Part shown: positions 17,424-26,072 of the stretch, in pieces
Layout of the letters: each line of letters opens with the position of its first letter
How positions within the stretch are numbered: position 1 is the first letter of the stretch
NCBI RefSeq assembly: GCF_029839275.1
Contig: NZ_JAOCAH010000003.1
Location: 417,948 to 481,947, forward strand
Length of the DNA stretch: 64,000 bases
Reading direction: 5' to 3'
Source of the DNA: Pseudomonas sp. GD03944
GTDB lineage: Bacteria; Pseudomonadota; Gammaproteobacteria; Pseudomonadales; Pseudomonadaceae
The notes under the pieces: generated by a model
Told to the model about the DNA's origin: nothing
What the model saw: the letters and a program-made list of their open reading frames with translations, nothing else
The model's database searches: none
Made by a program: the position numbers and the translations under genes

Positions 17424-18431
17424 TCAGTCGATCTTCAACACCAGCTTGCCGAAGTTCTCGCCGCTGAACAGCTTGAGCAGGGTGTCCGGGAAAGTCTGCA
17501 GGCCTTCGACCACGTGCTCCTTGGATTTCAGCTGTCCGCTGGCCAGCCAGCCGCCCATTTCCTGCGCGGCTTCGCTGAAGCGCGAGGCGTAGCTCATCAC
17601 CACCATGCCTTCCATGCGCGCGCTGTTGACCAGCAGGGCCAGGTAGTTGCTCGGGCCTTTCACCGCTTCCTTGTTGTTGTACTGGCTGATGGCGCCGCAG
17701 ATCACCACCCGGGCCCTGAAATTGATGCGCGTCAGCACGGCGTCGAGGATCTCGCCGCCGACGTTGTCGAAATACACGTCCACGCCCTTCGGGCAGTCGC
17801 GCTTGAGCGCGGCGTGCAGGTCTTCATACTTGTAGTCGATGGCCGCATCGAAGCCGAGCTCGTCCACCAGGAACCGGCACTTGTCCGCGCCACCGGCGAT
17901 CCCCACCACGCGGCAGCCCTTGAGCTTGGCGATCTGCCCGGCGATGCTGCCCACGGCCCCGGCGGCGCCGGAAATCACCACGGTCTCGCCGGCCTTCGGC
18001 GCGCCCACGTCGAGCAGGGCGAAGTAGGCGGTCATCCCGGTCATGCCCAGGGCCGACAGGTACAGCGGCAGCGGCGCGCGGCTCGGGTCGACCTTGTAGA
18101 AGCCCTTGGGCTCGCCCAGGAAATAGTCCTGCACGCCCAGGGCGCCGTTGACGTGATCGCCCACGGCAAAATCCGGGTGCTGCGAAGCGACCACCTGGCC
18201 CACGCCCAGGGCGCGCATCACCTCGCCGAGGCCGACCGGGGCGATGTAGGACTTGGCGTCGTTCATCCAGCCGCGCATGGCCGGATCCAGGGACAGGTAG
18301 GCGTTCTTCACCAGAATCTGCCCGGGGCCGGGCTCGCCGACCGGGCTTTCCACGTAGTTGAAGGTCTCGCGGCTGGGCATTCCGACCGGACGCTGGGCGA
18401 GGAGGAACTGACGGTTGAGTGGGGCAGTCAT
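17424..18431 (-). CDS. NADP-dependent oxidoreductase, MDR/CurA-like
   Basis: 335 residues of the zinc-free medium-chain reductase group (leukotriene B4 12-hydroxydehydrogenase/CurA/YncB type). N-terminal GroES-like part with NAYLSLDPAMRGWM, Rossmann part with VVISGAAGAVGSIAGQIAK near residue 150, and YFDNVGGEILD. No zinc-binding Cys cluster. It probably reduces the alkenal/enone double bonds of reactive carbonyls. Divergent from the short-chain dehydrogenase at 18660. Confidence 0.9.
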   Translation of the reverse strand: MTAPLNRQFLLAQRPVGMPSRETFNYVESPVGEPGPGQILVKNAYLSLDPAMRGWMNDAKSYIAPVGLGEVMRALGVGQVVASQHPDFAVGDHVNGALGVQDYFLGEPKGFYKVDPSRAPLPLYLSALGMTGMTAYFALLDVGAPKAGETVVISGAAGAVGSIAGQIAKLKGCRVVGIAGGADKCRFLVDELGFDAAIDYKYEDLHAALKRDCPKGVDVYFDNVGGEILDAVLTRINFRARVVICGAISQYNNKEAVKGPSNYLALLVNSARMEGMVVMSYASRFSEAAQEMGGWLASGQLKSKEHVVEGLQTFPDTLLKLFSGENFGKLVLKID

Positions 18432-18659
18432 GGCAGGTACTCACTGATCGGGAAAGGGTTTGTGATAGCCCTGTCTGGGACGCGGAGCAAGTCTGGCGAC
18501 GTCGCCGAATGGCAGTTGATCCATCTGGATGATGGCCGCCAGGCCTGTGAATCACTGCCGTTCATGGGGCACCAACGGCTGATCGAATAGTGCTGCCGCG
18601 CCGGCCGCTTCGCTGGCTAGACTCCACCCAGACGTTTCCCTTGGATGAGGATGCACCCG

Positions 18660-19421
18660 ATGAGCTTTACCTTCTCCGGCCAGGTTGCCCTGGTCACCGG
18701 CGCCGCCGCAGGCATTGGTCGCGCGACTGCCCAGGCCTTCGCCGGCCAGGGCCTCAAGGTGGTGGTTTCCGATGTCGATGTGGCAGGCGGTGAAGGCACG
18801 GTCGAACTGATCCGGGCCGCCGGTGGCGAGGCGCTGTTCGTGCGCTGCGACGTGACCCGCGATGCCGAGGTCCAGGCGCTGATGGCCGCCACCGTGGAGG
18901 CCTACGGTCGCCTGGACTACGCCTTCAACAACGCCGGCATCGAGATCGAGAAGGGCAAGCTGGCCGATGGCGAGGAGAGCGAGTACGACGCGATCATGGG
19001 CGTCAACGTCAAGGGCGTCTGGCTGTGCATGAAACACCAGATTCCGCTGCTGCTGGCTCAGGGCGGCGGTGCCATCGTCAACACTGCTTCGGTGGCCGGC
19101 CTGGGCGCTGCGCCGAAGATGAGCATCTACGCGGCCTCCAAGCATGCGGTGATCGGCCTGACCAAATCGGCGGCCGTCGAGTACGCCAAGAAGAAGGTGC
19201 GGGTGAACGCCGTATGCCCGGCGGTGATCGACACCGACATGTTCCGCCGCGCCTACGAGGCGGACCCGCGCAAGGCCGAGTTCGCTGCCGCCATGCACCC
19301 GGTCGGGCGCATCGGCAAGGTCGAGGAAATCGCCACCGCCGTGCTCTACCTGTGCTGCGACAACGCCGCGTTCACCACCGGCCAGGCCCTGGCCGTCGAT
19401 GGCGGTGCCACGGCGATCTGA
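18660..19421 (+). CDS. Short-chain dehydrogenase/reductase
   Basis: 253 residues, classical SDR. Cofactor loop TGAAAGIGRA near residue 12, FNNAGIE, catalytic Ser in NTASVAG and Tyr-Lys in YAASKHAV, and the C-terminal GQALAVDGG found in the FabG-like group. Asp after beta-2 (VVVSDVDV) suggests NAD(H) rather than NADP(H). GAGGA eight bases upstream sets the start at 18660. Followed by a terminator. Substrate unknown. Confidence 0.9.
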   Translation: MSFTFSGQVALVTGAAAGIGRATAQAFAGQGLKVVVSDVDVAGGEGTVELIRAAGGEALFVRCDVTRDAEVQALMAATVEAYGRLDYAFNNAGIEIEKGKLADGEESEYDAIMGVNVKGVWLCMKHQIPLLLAQGGGAIVNTASVAGLGAAPKMSIYAASKHAVIGLTKSAAVEYAKKKVRVNAVCPAVIDTDMFRRAYEADPRKAEFAAAMHPVGRIGKVEEIATAVLYLCCDNAAFTTGQALAVDGGATAI

Positions 19422-19437
19422 CACGCGATTGTGGTAA

Positions 19438-19463
19438 AGAAGGCGCCTGCGGGCGCCTTTTTA
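19438..19463 (+). terminator. Intrinsic terminator after the SDR gene
   Basis: AAGGCGCC-TGC-GGGCGCCTTTTT, 17 bp after the stop codon. Confidence 0.92.
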
Positions 19464-19568
19464 CATTTTGCTACCCCGCAGCCGCCGATTGGCCGCTAAA
19501 GTCACTGCGGACTCAATCAGGCTCTCGCCAGAATCGTTGCGCTGTCCCGATCCCGGAGTAGAACAAGA

Positions 19569-20453
19569 ATGACCGCAGATCCGTTACTGACCATTTTCCT
19601 GCCCGTTGCCTTGGGCATCATCATGTTGGGGCTCGGCCTGTCACTGTCCCTGGCGGATTTCGCCCGGGTGGCCAAGTTTCCCAAGCCGGTGCTGATCGGC
19701 CTGGGTTGCCAATTGCTGTTGTTGCCGCTGGTGTGTTTCTTCCTGGTCCAGGCGTTCGGCCTGGCACCGGCCCTGGCCGTCGGCATGATGCTGCTGGCTG
19801 CATCCCCTGGCGGCACCACGGCCAACCTCTACAGCCACCTGGCCCACGGTGACGTGGCGCTGAACATCACCCTGACCGCGGTCAACTCGGTGATCGCCAT
19901 CCTCACCATGCCGTTTATCGTCAACCTGTCGCTGGCGTACTTCATGGACGGCGACCAGGCCATCCCGCTGCAGTTCGCCAAGGTGGTGCAGGTGTTCGTC
20001 ATCGTGCTCGGCCCGGTGGCCATCGGCATGTGGCTGCGCAGCCGCTTTCCCGGCTTCGCCGCGCGCATGGAAAAGCCGGTGAAGATCATCTCCGCGCTGT
20101 TCCTGCTGGTCATCATCCTGCTGGCGGTGGTCAAGGACTGGCAGACGTTCGTCGATTACGCGCCGCTGGTGGGCGGGGCGGCGCTGGCCTTCAACCTGAT
20201 CAGCCTGGCGGTCGGCTACTACGTGCCGCGCCTGTGCAAGCTGAGCCTGCGCCAGGCGGTGGCCATCGGCATGGAGATCGGCATTCACAACGGCACCCTG
20301 GCAATCGCCCTGGCGCTCAGCCCGATGCTGCTGAACAACTCGACCATGGCCATTCCGGCGGCGATCTACAGCATCATCATGTTCTTCACCGCGGCGCTGT
20401 TCGGCTGGTGGGTCAACTTCGCCCACGGCAAGCAGCTGGCCGCCGAGGCCTGA
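19569..20453 (+). CDS. BASS family (bile acid:sodium symporter-like) transporter
   Basis: 294 residues with nine to ten hydrophobic helices. MLGLGLSLSLADFARV and ASPGGTTANLYSHLA are typical BASS helix-break segments, as is IGIHNGTLAIALA near residue 238. Inner membrane; transports an organic anion of unknown identity, probably with Na+. No strong ribosome site is visible before the ATG, but family N-termini agree with it. Confidence 0.88.
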   Translation: MTADPLLTIFLPVALGIIMLGLGLSLSLADFARVAKFPKPVLIGLGCQLLLLPLVCFFLVQAFGLAPALAVGMMLLAASPGGTTANLYSHLAHGDVALNITLTAVNSVIAILTMPFIVNLSLAYFMDGDQAIPLQFAKVVQVFVIVLGPVAIGMWLRSRFPGFAARMEKPVKIISALFLLVIILLAVVKDWQTFVDYAPLVGGAALAFNLISLAVGYYVPRLCKLSLRQAVAIGMEIGIHNGTLAIALALSPMLLNNSTMAIPAAIYSIIMFFTAALFGWWVNFAHGKQLAAEA

Positions 20454-20465
20454 GTTGCACCCATG

Positions 20466-20494
20466 AAAAAAGGCGCCCGCGGGCGCCTTTTTTC
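20466..20494. terminator. Terminator between convergent BASS and benE genes
   Basis: AAAAAAGGCGCCC-GCGGGCGCCTTTTTT with A and T tracts on both sides. The stem is nearly the same sequence as the terminator at 19438. Confidence 0.92.
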
Positions 20495-20508
20495 GTTTCA
20501 GCTGGCGA

Positions 20509-21705
20509 TCAGCTGTCGGCCTTGCCCCAGTTGAGGATGACCAGGGTCAGCAGGCCGGCGACGATGCCCCAGAAGGCCGAGCCGACCGAGAACAGGGTCA
20601 TGCCCGAGGCGGTCACCAGGAAGGTGATCAGCGCGGCCTCGCGCTCCTTCGGCTCCTGCATGGCCTGGGTCAGGCCGCCGATGATCGAGGCGAACAGGGC
20701 GAGGGCGGCGATCGACAGGATCAGCGCCTTGGGCAGTGCCGCGAACAGCGCCGCCAGGGTCGCGCCAAAGATGCCCGCGATGCCGTAGAAAATCCCGCAC
20801 CAGACCGCTGCGGTGTAGCGCTTGCGCGGGTCTTCGTGGGCTTCCGGGCCTGCGCAGATCGCCGCACTGATGGCCGCCATGTGGATGCCGTGGGAGCCGA
20901 AGGGCGCCATGAGGATCGAGGCCACCGCAGTGGTATTGAGCAGCGGCGAGGCCGGCACGTCGTAGCCGTTGGCTCGCAACACCGCCATGCCCGGCAGGTT
21001 CTGCGAGGCCATGGCGACGATGAACAGCGGGATGCCGATGCTGATCGAGGCGGCCAGCGAGAAGCTGGGGGTGGTCCATTCCGGGATCGCCAGTTGCAGC
21101 TCGAACTGGCTGAAGTTGAGCAGGCCGAACACCCCGGCCAGCACGCAACCGACCACCAGCGCCGCGAGCACTGCGTAGCGCGGCGCCAGGCGCTTGCCCA
21201 GCAGGTAAGCCAGGAGCATGGCCACCACCAGCAGCGGCTGCTGCTCGGCGGCCACGCAGATTTCCAGGCCGATCTTGAACAGCACGCCGGCCAGCAGCGC
21301 CGCGGCGATTGAGCCGGGGATACGGCGCATGATGCGGTCGAAGCTACCGGTCACGCCGCACAGCAGGATCAGCGCCGAGCAGAGGATGTAGGCACCGATC
21401 GCTTCGCTGTACGGCACGTTCGGCAGGCTGCTGATCAGCAGTGCGGCGCCGGGGGTCGACCAGGCGACCATCACCGGCGCGCGGTAGCGCAGCGACAGGC
21501 CGATGCTGGTGATCGCCATGCCGACCGACAGCGCCCAGATCCACGAGGAAATCTGCCCGCTGGTGAGACCGGCGGCCTGACCGGCCTGGAACATCAGCAC
21601 CAGCGAGCTGGTGTAGCCGGTGAGCATCGCAATGAAGCCGGCCACCACTGCCGAGGTCGAGGTATCGGCCAGTGGGCGCAGGCGCGCCTGGGCGGTTTCG
21701 GTCAT
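20509..21705 (-). CDS. benE: Benzoate/H+ symporter BenE family protein
   Basis: 398 residues, about eleven membrane helices. VVAGFIAMLTGYTSSLVL at the N-terminus, PGAALLISSLP and APFGSHGIHMAAISAAIC segments are BenE-typical. The frame runs open upstream to 22503 through the lysE-like gene, but the true start is the ATG at 21705, which overlaps the upstream gene's stop (TGATG) and implies translational coupling. The usual substrate is benzoate; here no ben genes adjoin, so the substrate is inferred. Confidence 0.88.
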   Translation of the reverse strand: MTETAQARLRPLADTSTSAVVAGFIAMLTGYTSSLVLMFQAGQAAGLTSGQISSWIWALSVGMAITSIGLSLRYRAPVMVAWSTPGAALLISSLPNVPYSEAIGAYILCSALILLCGVTGSFDRIMRRIPGSIAAALLAGVLFKIGLEICVAAEQQPLLVVAMLLAYLLGKRLAPRYAVLAALVVGCVLAGVFGLLNFSQFELQLAIPEWTTPSFSLAASISIGIPLFIVAMASQNLPGMAVLRANGYDVPASPLLNTTAVASILMAPFGSHGIHMAAISAAICAGPEAHEDPRKRYTAAVWCGIFYGIAGIFGATLAALFAALPKALILSIAALALFASIIGGLTQAMQEPKEREAALITFLVTASGMTLFSVGSAFWGIVAGLLTLVILNWGKADS

Positions 21706-22319
21706 CACAACACTCCTTTGACGTCGATGAGGATCGGGTAGAGCGACAGCACCAGCAGCAGCGCCATCACGATATTGAAGGCGCGCAGCACCCGAGGGTC
21801 GTTCAGCCAGTTGCGCAGCAGGCTGCCGGCCATGGTCCAGATGCCGACGCTGGGGCAGTTGACCAGGGCGAAGAGGGCGGCGATCAGCAGCACGTTGGTG
21901 ACGAAGTTTTCCTGGGGGGTGTAGGTGGTGATGGCGCCGATCGCCATGACCCAGGCCTTGGGGTTGACCCACTGGAAGGCCGCCGCCTGGAGAAAGCTGA
22001 ACGGCTTGCCCTGTTCGCCCGTCTGGCTGTTCGGGGCGCCGGCGTTGGCGATCTTCCAGGCCAGGTACAGCAGGTAGGCGGCGCCCACGTAGCGCGGCAC
22101 CGTGTAGAGCAGCGGAAAACGCTCGAACACCTGGCCGAGCCCCAGGCCCACGGCCATCACCAGCACCATGAAACCCAGGCTGATACCGAGCATGTGCGGC
22201 ACGCTGCGGCGCAGGCCGAAGTTCACCCCGGAGGCCAGCAGCATCATGTTGTTGGGGCCGGGCGTCACGGAGGTGACGAAGGCAAACGCGATGAACGCGA
22301 TCAGCAGTTCGGGAGTCAT
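21705..22319 (-). CDS. LysE/RhtB family translocator
   Basis: 204 residues, six hydrophobic helices. The family signature SVTPGPNNMMLLASGVNFG sits near residue 17 and FQWVNPKAWVMAIGA mid-protein. Members export amino acids or derivatives. Its stop codon overlaps the benE start, so the two form one operon with this gene first. Confidence 0.92.
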   Translation of the reverse strand: MTPELLIAFIAFAFVTSVTPGPNNMMLLASGVNFGLRRSVPHMLGISLGFMVLVMAVGLGLGQVFERFPLLYTVPRYVGAAYLLYLAWKIANAGAPNSQTGEQGKPFSFLQAAAFQWVNPKAWVMAIGAITTYTPQENFVTNVLLIAALFALVNCPSVGIWTMAGSLLRNWLNDPRVLRAFNIVMALLLVLSLYPILIDVKGVL

Positions 22320-22486
22320 GCTCGGGCACTCGGGGGCAAACCTGCGGGAATGCCTGCAAGACTATGCCCTGCGCGGCAAGGCGTCGCCGTACAGACACCT
22401 GCGTAAAAGGCGATACAGTCGATTGGCGAACCTTGCCGCAACGGGTAGTGTCTGCGTCTTCACGAAACCGCGCACAAGGAACCGCG

Positions 22487-23122
22487 ATGCCCACTGAGAA
22501 CAACCCCTACGCCGCTCCCCAGGTCGCCCTGGTGGATGATGCGGCGCCCCGCACCCTGGAAGGCTGGACCGCCGGCCAGTTGCGCATGCTTGGCTGGCTG
22601 AGCCTGGTGTCGGTGCTGGGCTCGCTGGTCGCCCTCGGTGCGGCATTCACCAGCGGCTATTTCGAAGACCCGCTGCTGACGCTGCTCAGCCAATGGCTCA
22701 GCCCGGTCACCGCGCTGCTGGGGGCCTACCTGCTGTTGCGCCTGAAACAGTTCGCGGAGCAGCGTTTCGCTGCCGAGAAGCTCACCAACCCGGTGTGGGC
22801 GGTGGTGGTGCTGGGCGTGCTGCTCAGCGGCATGGAGCTGGTCTGGGGGGATGCCACCAGCGAGCTGGGCGCGCCGATGTTCATCTACTTCGGCCTGCTG
22901 TGTGTCTATGGCGGGCTGCTGGTCTGGATGGGCATTCGCCTGCGTCAGGTGGAGAACGTCTACCCCGCGTTCAATGTCATGGCCTGGATGAACATCATCG
23001 GTGGCCTGATGCTGGCCACGGTGATCCTGATCGTTCTGGCGCTGATCCCGTTGCTGGGCACCGGTGTGGCCATGGCCCTGGTGTTCTTCAAGGCCGCCAA
23101 CGAGCTTCAGCAGTCAGCCTGA
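22487..23122 (+). CDS. Conserved multi-pass membrane protein
   Basis: 211 residues. Soluble N-terminus (MPTENNPYAAPQVALVDD, a segment common in small bacterial membrane proteins) then about five hydrophobic helices (residues 40-60, 72-90, 105-125, 132-150, 165-195). AAGGA six bases before ATG 22487 fixes the start; the frame is open further upstream. Function unknown. Confidence 0.82.
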   Translation: MPTENNPYAAPQVALVDDAAPRTLEGWTAGQLRMLGWLSLVSVLGSLVALGAAFTSGYFEDPLLTLLSQWLSPVTALLGAYLLLRLKQFAEQRFAAEKLTNPVWAVVVLGVLLSGMELVWGDATSELGAPMFIYFGLLCVYGGLLVWMGIRLRQVENVYPAFNVMAWMNIIGGLMLATVILIVLALIPLLGTGVAMALVFFKAANELQQSA

Positions 23123-23147
23123 TGCAAGGCGACGGGGCAGGGCGGCG

Positions 23148-23603
23148 CTAGCGCCGCTCGTCCTCGGCGCCCGGTCCCTTGCGCAGGGTCTGGTTGACCG
23201 TCAGCCAGCCATTCACCGCCGCTTCTCCCGCCTCGGCGAACGCCCGGCGCAGCAGCTTGGCCTGCTCCCGGCGCAGCGCCGCTTCCAGCTTGGCGCCTTC
23301 GGGCGTGAACACCAGCAGGCGTTTGCGCTTGTCGTCCGTCGCCGCCACGCTTTCGACCAGGTGCATCTCCTGCAGCTGGCGCAACGGCGTGTTCAGCGCC
23401 TGCTTGCTCACCCCCAGGTAGCCGAGCAGTTCCTTCATGCTCAGGCCAGGGTACTTGGCGATGAAAAACAGGATGCGGTGGTGCACCCGCGACAGGCCTC
23501 GGCGCGCCAGCATTTCATCGGGTTTGGCGGTAAACGCCTGGTACCCGAGGAAGAATGCCTCCATGGCAGCCTGCTGAGTGGTCGGATTTTTAAGGTCAAG
23601 CAT
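23148..23603 (-). CDS. MarR family transcriptional regulator
   Basis: 151 residues, MarR winged helix. HHRILFFIAKYPGLSMKELLGYLGVSKQALNTPLRQL is the recognition region (residues 42-78), with TDDKRKRLLVFTPEG as the wing. Its start codon lies inside one of two identical-pattern inverted repeats (23595-23651), and it faces the aminotransferase gene, so it probably represses itself and that gene. No Shine-Dalgarno is apparent. Confidence 0.92.
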   Translation of the reverse strand: MLDLKNPTTQQAAMEAFFLGYQAFTAKPDEMLARRGLSRVHHRILFFIAKYPGLSMKELLGYLGVSKQALNTPLRQLQEMHLVESVAATDDKRKRLLVFTPEGAKLEAALRREQAKLLRRAFAEAGEAAVNGWLTVNQTLRKGPGAEDERR

Positions 23604-23651
23604 ATTGACGTATCTGCCCGAGGCATCGTAGTTTCGGTCAAGCAGTTTGAC
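23595..23651. promoter_or_regulatory. Paired operators GTCAA-N5-TTGAC
   Basis: Site 1 GTCAA-GCATA-TTGAC (23595-23609) overlaps the MarR start codon. Site 2 GTCAA-GCAGT-TTGAC (23637-23651) is 36 bp before the aminotransferase start. Both are perfect 15-bp dyads sharing GTCAAGCA; the centres are 42 bp apart, about four helical turns. Strong candidate binding sites for the MarR dimer. Confidence 0.75.
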
Positions 23652-23686
23652 TTATTTTTCCTTGCCTTTGCTACCGGTGATCTTCC

Positions 23687-24847
23687 ATGGCTTTCTCCGA
23701 ACGCGTTGCCCGCCTCAAAAGCTCCCTGATCCGTGAAATTCTTGCCGCGGCGCAACGTCCGGAAGTGATGTCCTTCGCCGGTGGCCTGCCCGCCGAACCG
23801 ATGCTGCCCAAGGTCGACTGGAGCGAAATGCCGGCGAGCATGGGCCAGTACGGCATGAGCGAGGGCGAGCCGGCATTGCGTGAAGCCATCGCCGCCGAAG
23901 CCCGCGCCCTGGGCGTGCCCTGCGACGCCAGCCAGGTGCTGATCGTCAGCGGCTCGCAGCAGACCCTGGACCTGGCCAGCAAGCTGTTCATCGACCCGGG
24001 CACCGAAGTGCTGCTCGAAGCGCCGACCTACCTGGCCGCGCTGCAGGCGTTCCAGCTGTTCGGTGCCGACTGCATCGCCGTGCCGCAGGAGGCCGACGGC
24101 CCGCAGATCGATGCCCTGCGCCAGCGCCTGGAGCAGCACAAACCGGCCTTCGCCTACCTGATCCCGACCTTCCAGAACCCGTCGGCCGTGCGTTACAGCG
24201 AAGCCAAGCGCGACGCCGTGGCGGCGCTACTGGACGAGTTCGGCGTGACCCTGATCGAAGACGAACCGTACCGCGAGCTGGTGTTCGACGCCGGCAGCGC
24301 CACGCCGATCGTCAGCCGCCTGAAGAAGGCCAGCTGGATCTACACCGGCACTGTGTCCAAGACCCTGCTGCCGGGCCTGCGCGTCGGCTACCTGATCGCC
24401 ACCCCGGACCTGTTCCCGTACCTGCTGCGCCTGAAGCAGTCGGCCGACCTGCACACCAACCGCATTGGCCAGTGGCAGGCGCTGCAATGGCTGGGCAGCG
24501 AGAAATTCCGCGGTCACCTGGCCGAGCTGCGTGACTTCTACCGGCTGCGCCGCGACGCCATGCAGGCGGTGCTGGAAGAGCACTTCAGCGACCTGGCCGA
24601 CTGGCAGGTGCCCCAGGGCGGGCTGTTCTTCTGGCTGACCCTCAAGCAGCCGCTGGACACCCGCACGTTGCTGGCACCGGCCCTGGCTCAGAACGTGGCG
24701 TTCATGCCGGGCGAACCGTTCTTCATCGACCCGGACCAGCACCCGGGCCACCTGCGCCTGAACTTCAGCCATGTGGCGCCGGAGCGCCTGGGCGAAGGGC
24801 TCAAGCGACTGGCCAACGTGATCCGTGAGGCACAGGCCGGCGCGTGA
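23687..24847 (+). CDS. PLP-dependent aminotransferase, 2-aminoadipate/MocR-fold-I type
   Basis: 386 residues, fold type I. FAGGLPAEPMLP near residue 30, SGSQQTLDLASKLFIDPG, LIPTFQNPSAVRYS, EDEPYRELVF and the Schiff-base Lys in TGTVSKTLLPGLRVGYL, then HLRLNFSH (substrate-carboxylate Arg). Closest in pattern to LysN/ARO8-like enzymes acting on 2-aminoadipate, leucine or aromatic amino acids. Probably under control of the divergent MarR protein. The substrate cannot be fixed from sequence. Confidence 0.9.
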   Translation: MAFSERVARLKSSLIREILAAAQRPEVMSFAGGLPAEPMLPKVDWSEMPASMGQYGMSEGEPALREAIAAEARALGVPCDASQVLIVSGSQQTLDLASKLFIDPGTEVLLEAPTYLAALQAFQLFGADCIAVPQEADGPQIDALRQRLEQHKPAFAYLIPTFQNPSAVRYSEAKRDAVAALLDEFGVTLIEDEPYRELVFDAGSATPIVSRLKKASWIYTGTVSKTLLPGLRVGYLIATPDLFPYLLRLKQSADLHTNRIGQWQALQWLGSEKFRGHLAELRDFYRLRRDAMQAVLEEHFSDLADWQVPQGGLFFWLTLKQPLDTRTLLAPALAQNVAFMPGEPFFIDPDQHPGHLRLNFSHVAPERLGEGLKRLANVIREAQAGA

Positions 24848-24897
24848 GCGCGCGGTAATCGAACAGCACGAGGATGAATCAAGGGGAGGGCACACGC

Positions 24898-25500
24898 ATG
24901 TACAAGGTTTATGGCGATCACCGGTCGGGCAACTGCTACAAGGTCAAGTTGATGCTGCACCTGCTCGACCTGCCGTATGAGTGGGTGCCGATCGACATCC
25001 TGCGCGGTGAAACCCAGAGCGAAGCGTTTCTGGCGAAGAACCCCAACGGCAAGATCCCGGTGCTGGAGCTGGAAGACGGCACCTGCCTGTGGGAGTCCAA
25101 CGCGATTCTCAACTTCCTCGCCGACAAGAGCGACTTCCTGCCGACCGAGCCGCGCCTGCGTACCCAGGTGCTGCAGTGGCAGTTCTTCGAGCAGTACAGC
25201 CATGAACCCTACGTGGCAGTCGCCCGTTTCATCCAGCTCTATCAGGGCATGCCGGAGGAGCGCCGCGAGGAGTACCTGGTCTGCCAGGCCCGTGGTTACA
25301 AGGCGCTGAAGGTCATGGAAAAGCAGTTGCAGCGCACGCCGTACCTGGTGGGCGATCACTACTCGATCGCCGATATCGCCCTCTATGCCTACACCCACGT
25401 GGCTGACGAAGGCGGTTTCGACCTGGGTGCCTACCCGGCCGTGCGGGCCTGGCTGGAGCGTGTCGCCAGCCACCCGCGCCACGTGACCATGCTGGGCTGA
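24898..25500 (+). CDS. Glutathione S-transferase
   Basis: 200 residues. Thioredoxin-fold N-domain (MYKVYGDHRSGNCYKVKLML, catalytic Ser region at residue 10; NPNGKIPVLE cis-Pro; WESNAILNFLA) and helical C-domain with YSIADIALYAYTHVADEGG. GGGGAGG sits eight bases before ATG 24898. Cytoplasmic detoxification or stress enzyme. It follows the aminotransferase by 50 bp and may be co-transcribed. Confidence 0.93.
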   Translation: MYKVYGDHRSGNCYKVKLMLHLLDLPYEWVPIDILRGETQSEAFLAKNPNGKIPVLELEDGTCLWESNAILNFLADKSDFLPTEPRLRTQVLQWQFFEQYSHEPYVAVARFIQLYQGMPEERREEYLVCQARGYKALKVMEKQLQRTPYLVGDHYSIADIALYAYTHVADEGGFDLGAYPAVRAWLERVASHPRHVTMLG

Positions 25501-25576
25501 ACGCGGTGGCGTGGACAACCGGGGGAATTGCCGCATAATCCCCGCGTTGTCCACGCCGTCCTTCCCTGGAACGTCC

Positions 25577-25951
25577 ATGCGCGCACCCTGGCGTATCACC
25601 CTCATCTGGCTGCTGATGCTCGCCCTCCCGGCGCAGGCGATGGCTGCCAGCGTGATGCAGGCCTGCCATGCGGTTGCGCCGTCCGCCGCTGCCAGCCTGG
25701 CGGCCCACCACGGTGGCCAGCATGAGACGGCCAGCGCTTCGCACCACGGCGATCACCAGCCTGACCAGCAGACGCCCAGCGCCGGCACCTGCAGCCTGTG
25801 CGCCGGCTGTGTCGGTGCGGCGGTGTTGAACAGCACGGCGAGCCGCTTTTCTCCCTGGCAGGCGAACGGGCCGTCCAGGGCAGCCCTCGTCCATTTCGAT
25901 GGTTTCATCGCCGACACGCCGGAACGCCCACCGCGGCCGTCGCTCCTCTGA
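25577..25951 (+). CDS. Secreted His-rich protein with CxxC pair, possible metal chaperone
   Basis: 124 residues. Signal peptide (residues 1-23, cleavage after AMA), then a His-rich stretch with HHGGQHET and SHHGDHQPDQQ (residues 44-65) and CSLCAGC near residue 72. His runs plus the two-Cys motif suggest binding of copper or a similar soft metal in the periplasm. The next gene encodes a cupredoxin, which supports copper. I do not recognise a named family with certainty (it resembles small DUF2946-type proteins). Confidence 0.7.
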   Translation: MRAPWRITLIWLLMLALPAQAMAASVMQACHAVAPSAAASLAAHHGGQHETASASHHGDHQPDQQTPSAGTCSLCAGCVGAAVLNSTASRFSPWQANGPSRAALVHFDGFIADTPERPPRPSLL

Positions 25952-26072
25952 TTCCTTCCGGCGTCCTGACGCCGACCACCGCTACCTGGCGATTGCCCGC
26001 AGCCTGCGCGCAACGCCGCTTTCCGTGTTTGCGCGTCTGTGACGTGGGAACGCGGAACACGAGGAGAACACG

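Noticed and set aside
20509..22503. 664-residue minus-strand frame suggesting a LysE-BenE fusion
   Set aside because: The upstream 266 codons are out of frame with the LysE protein and carry no similarity; BenE starts at 21705.
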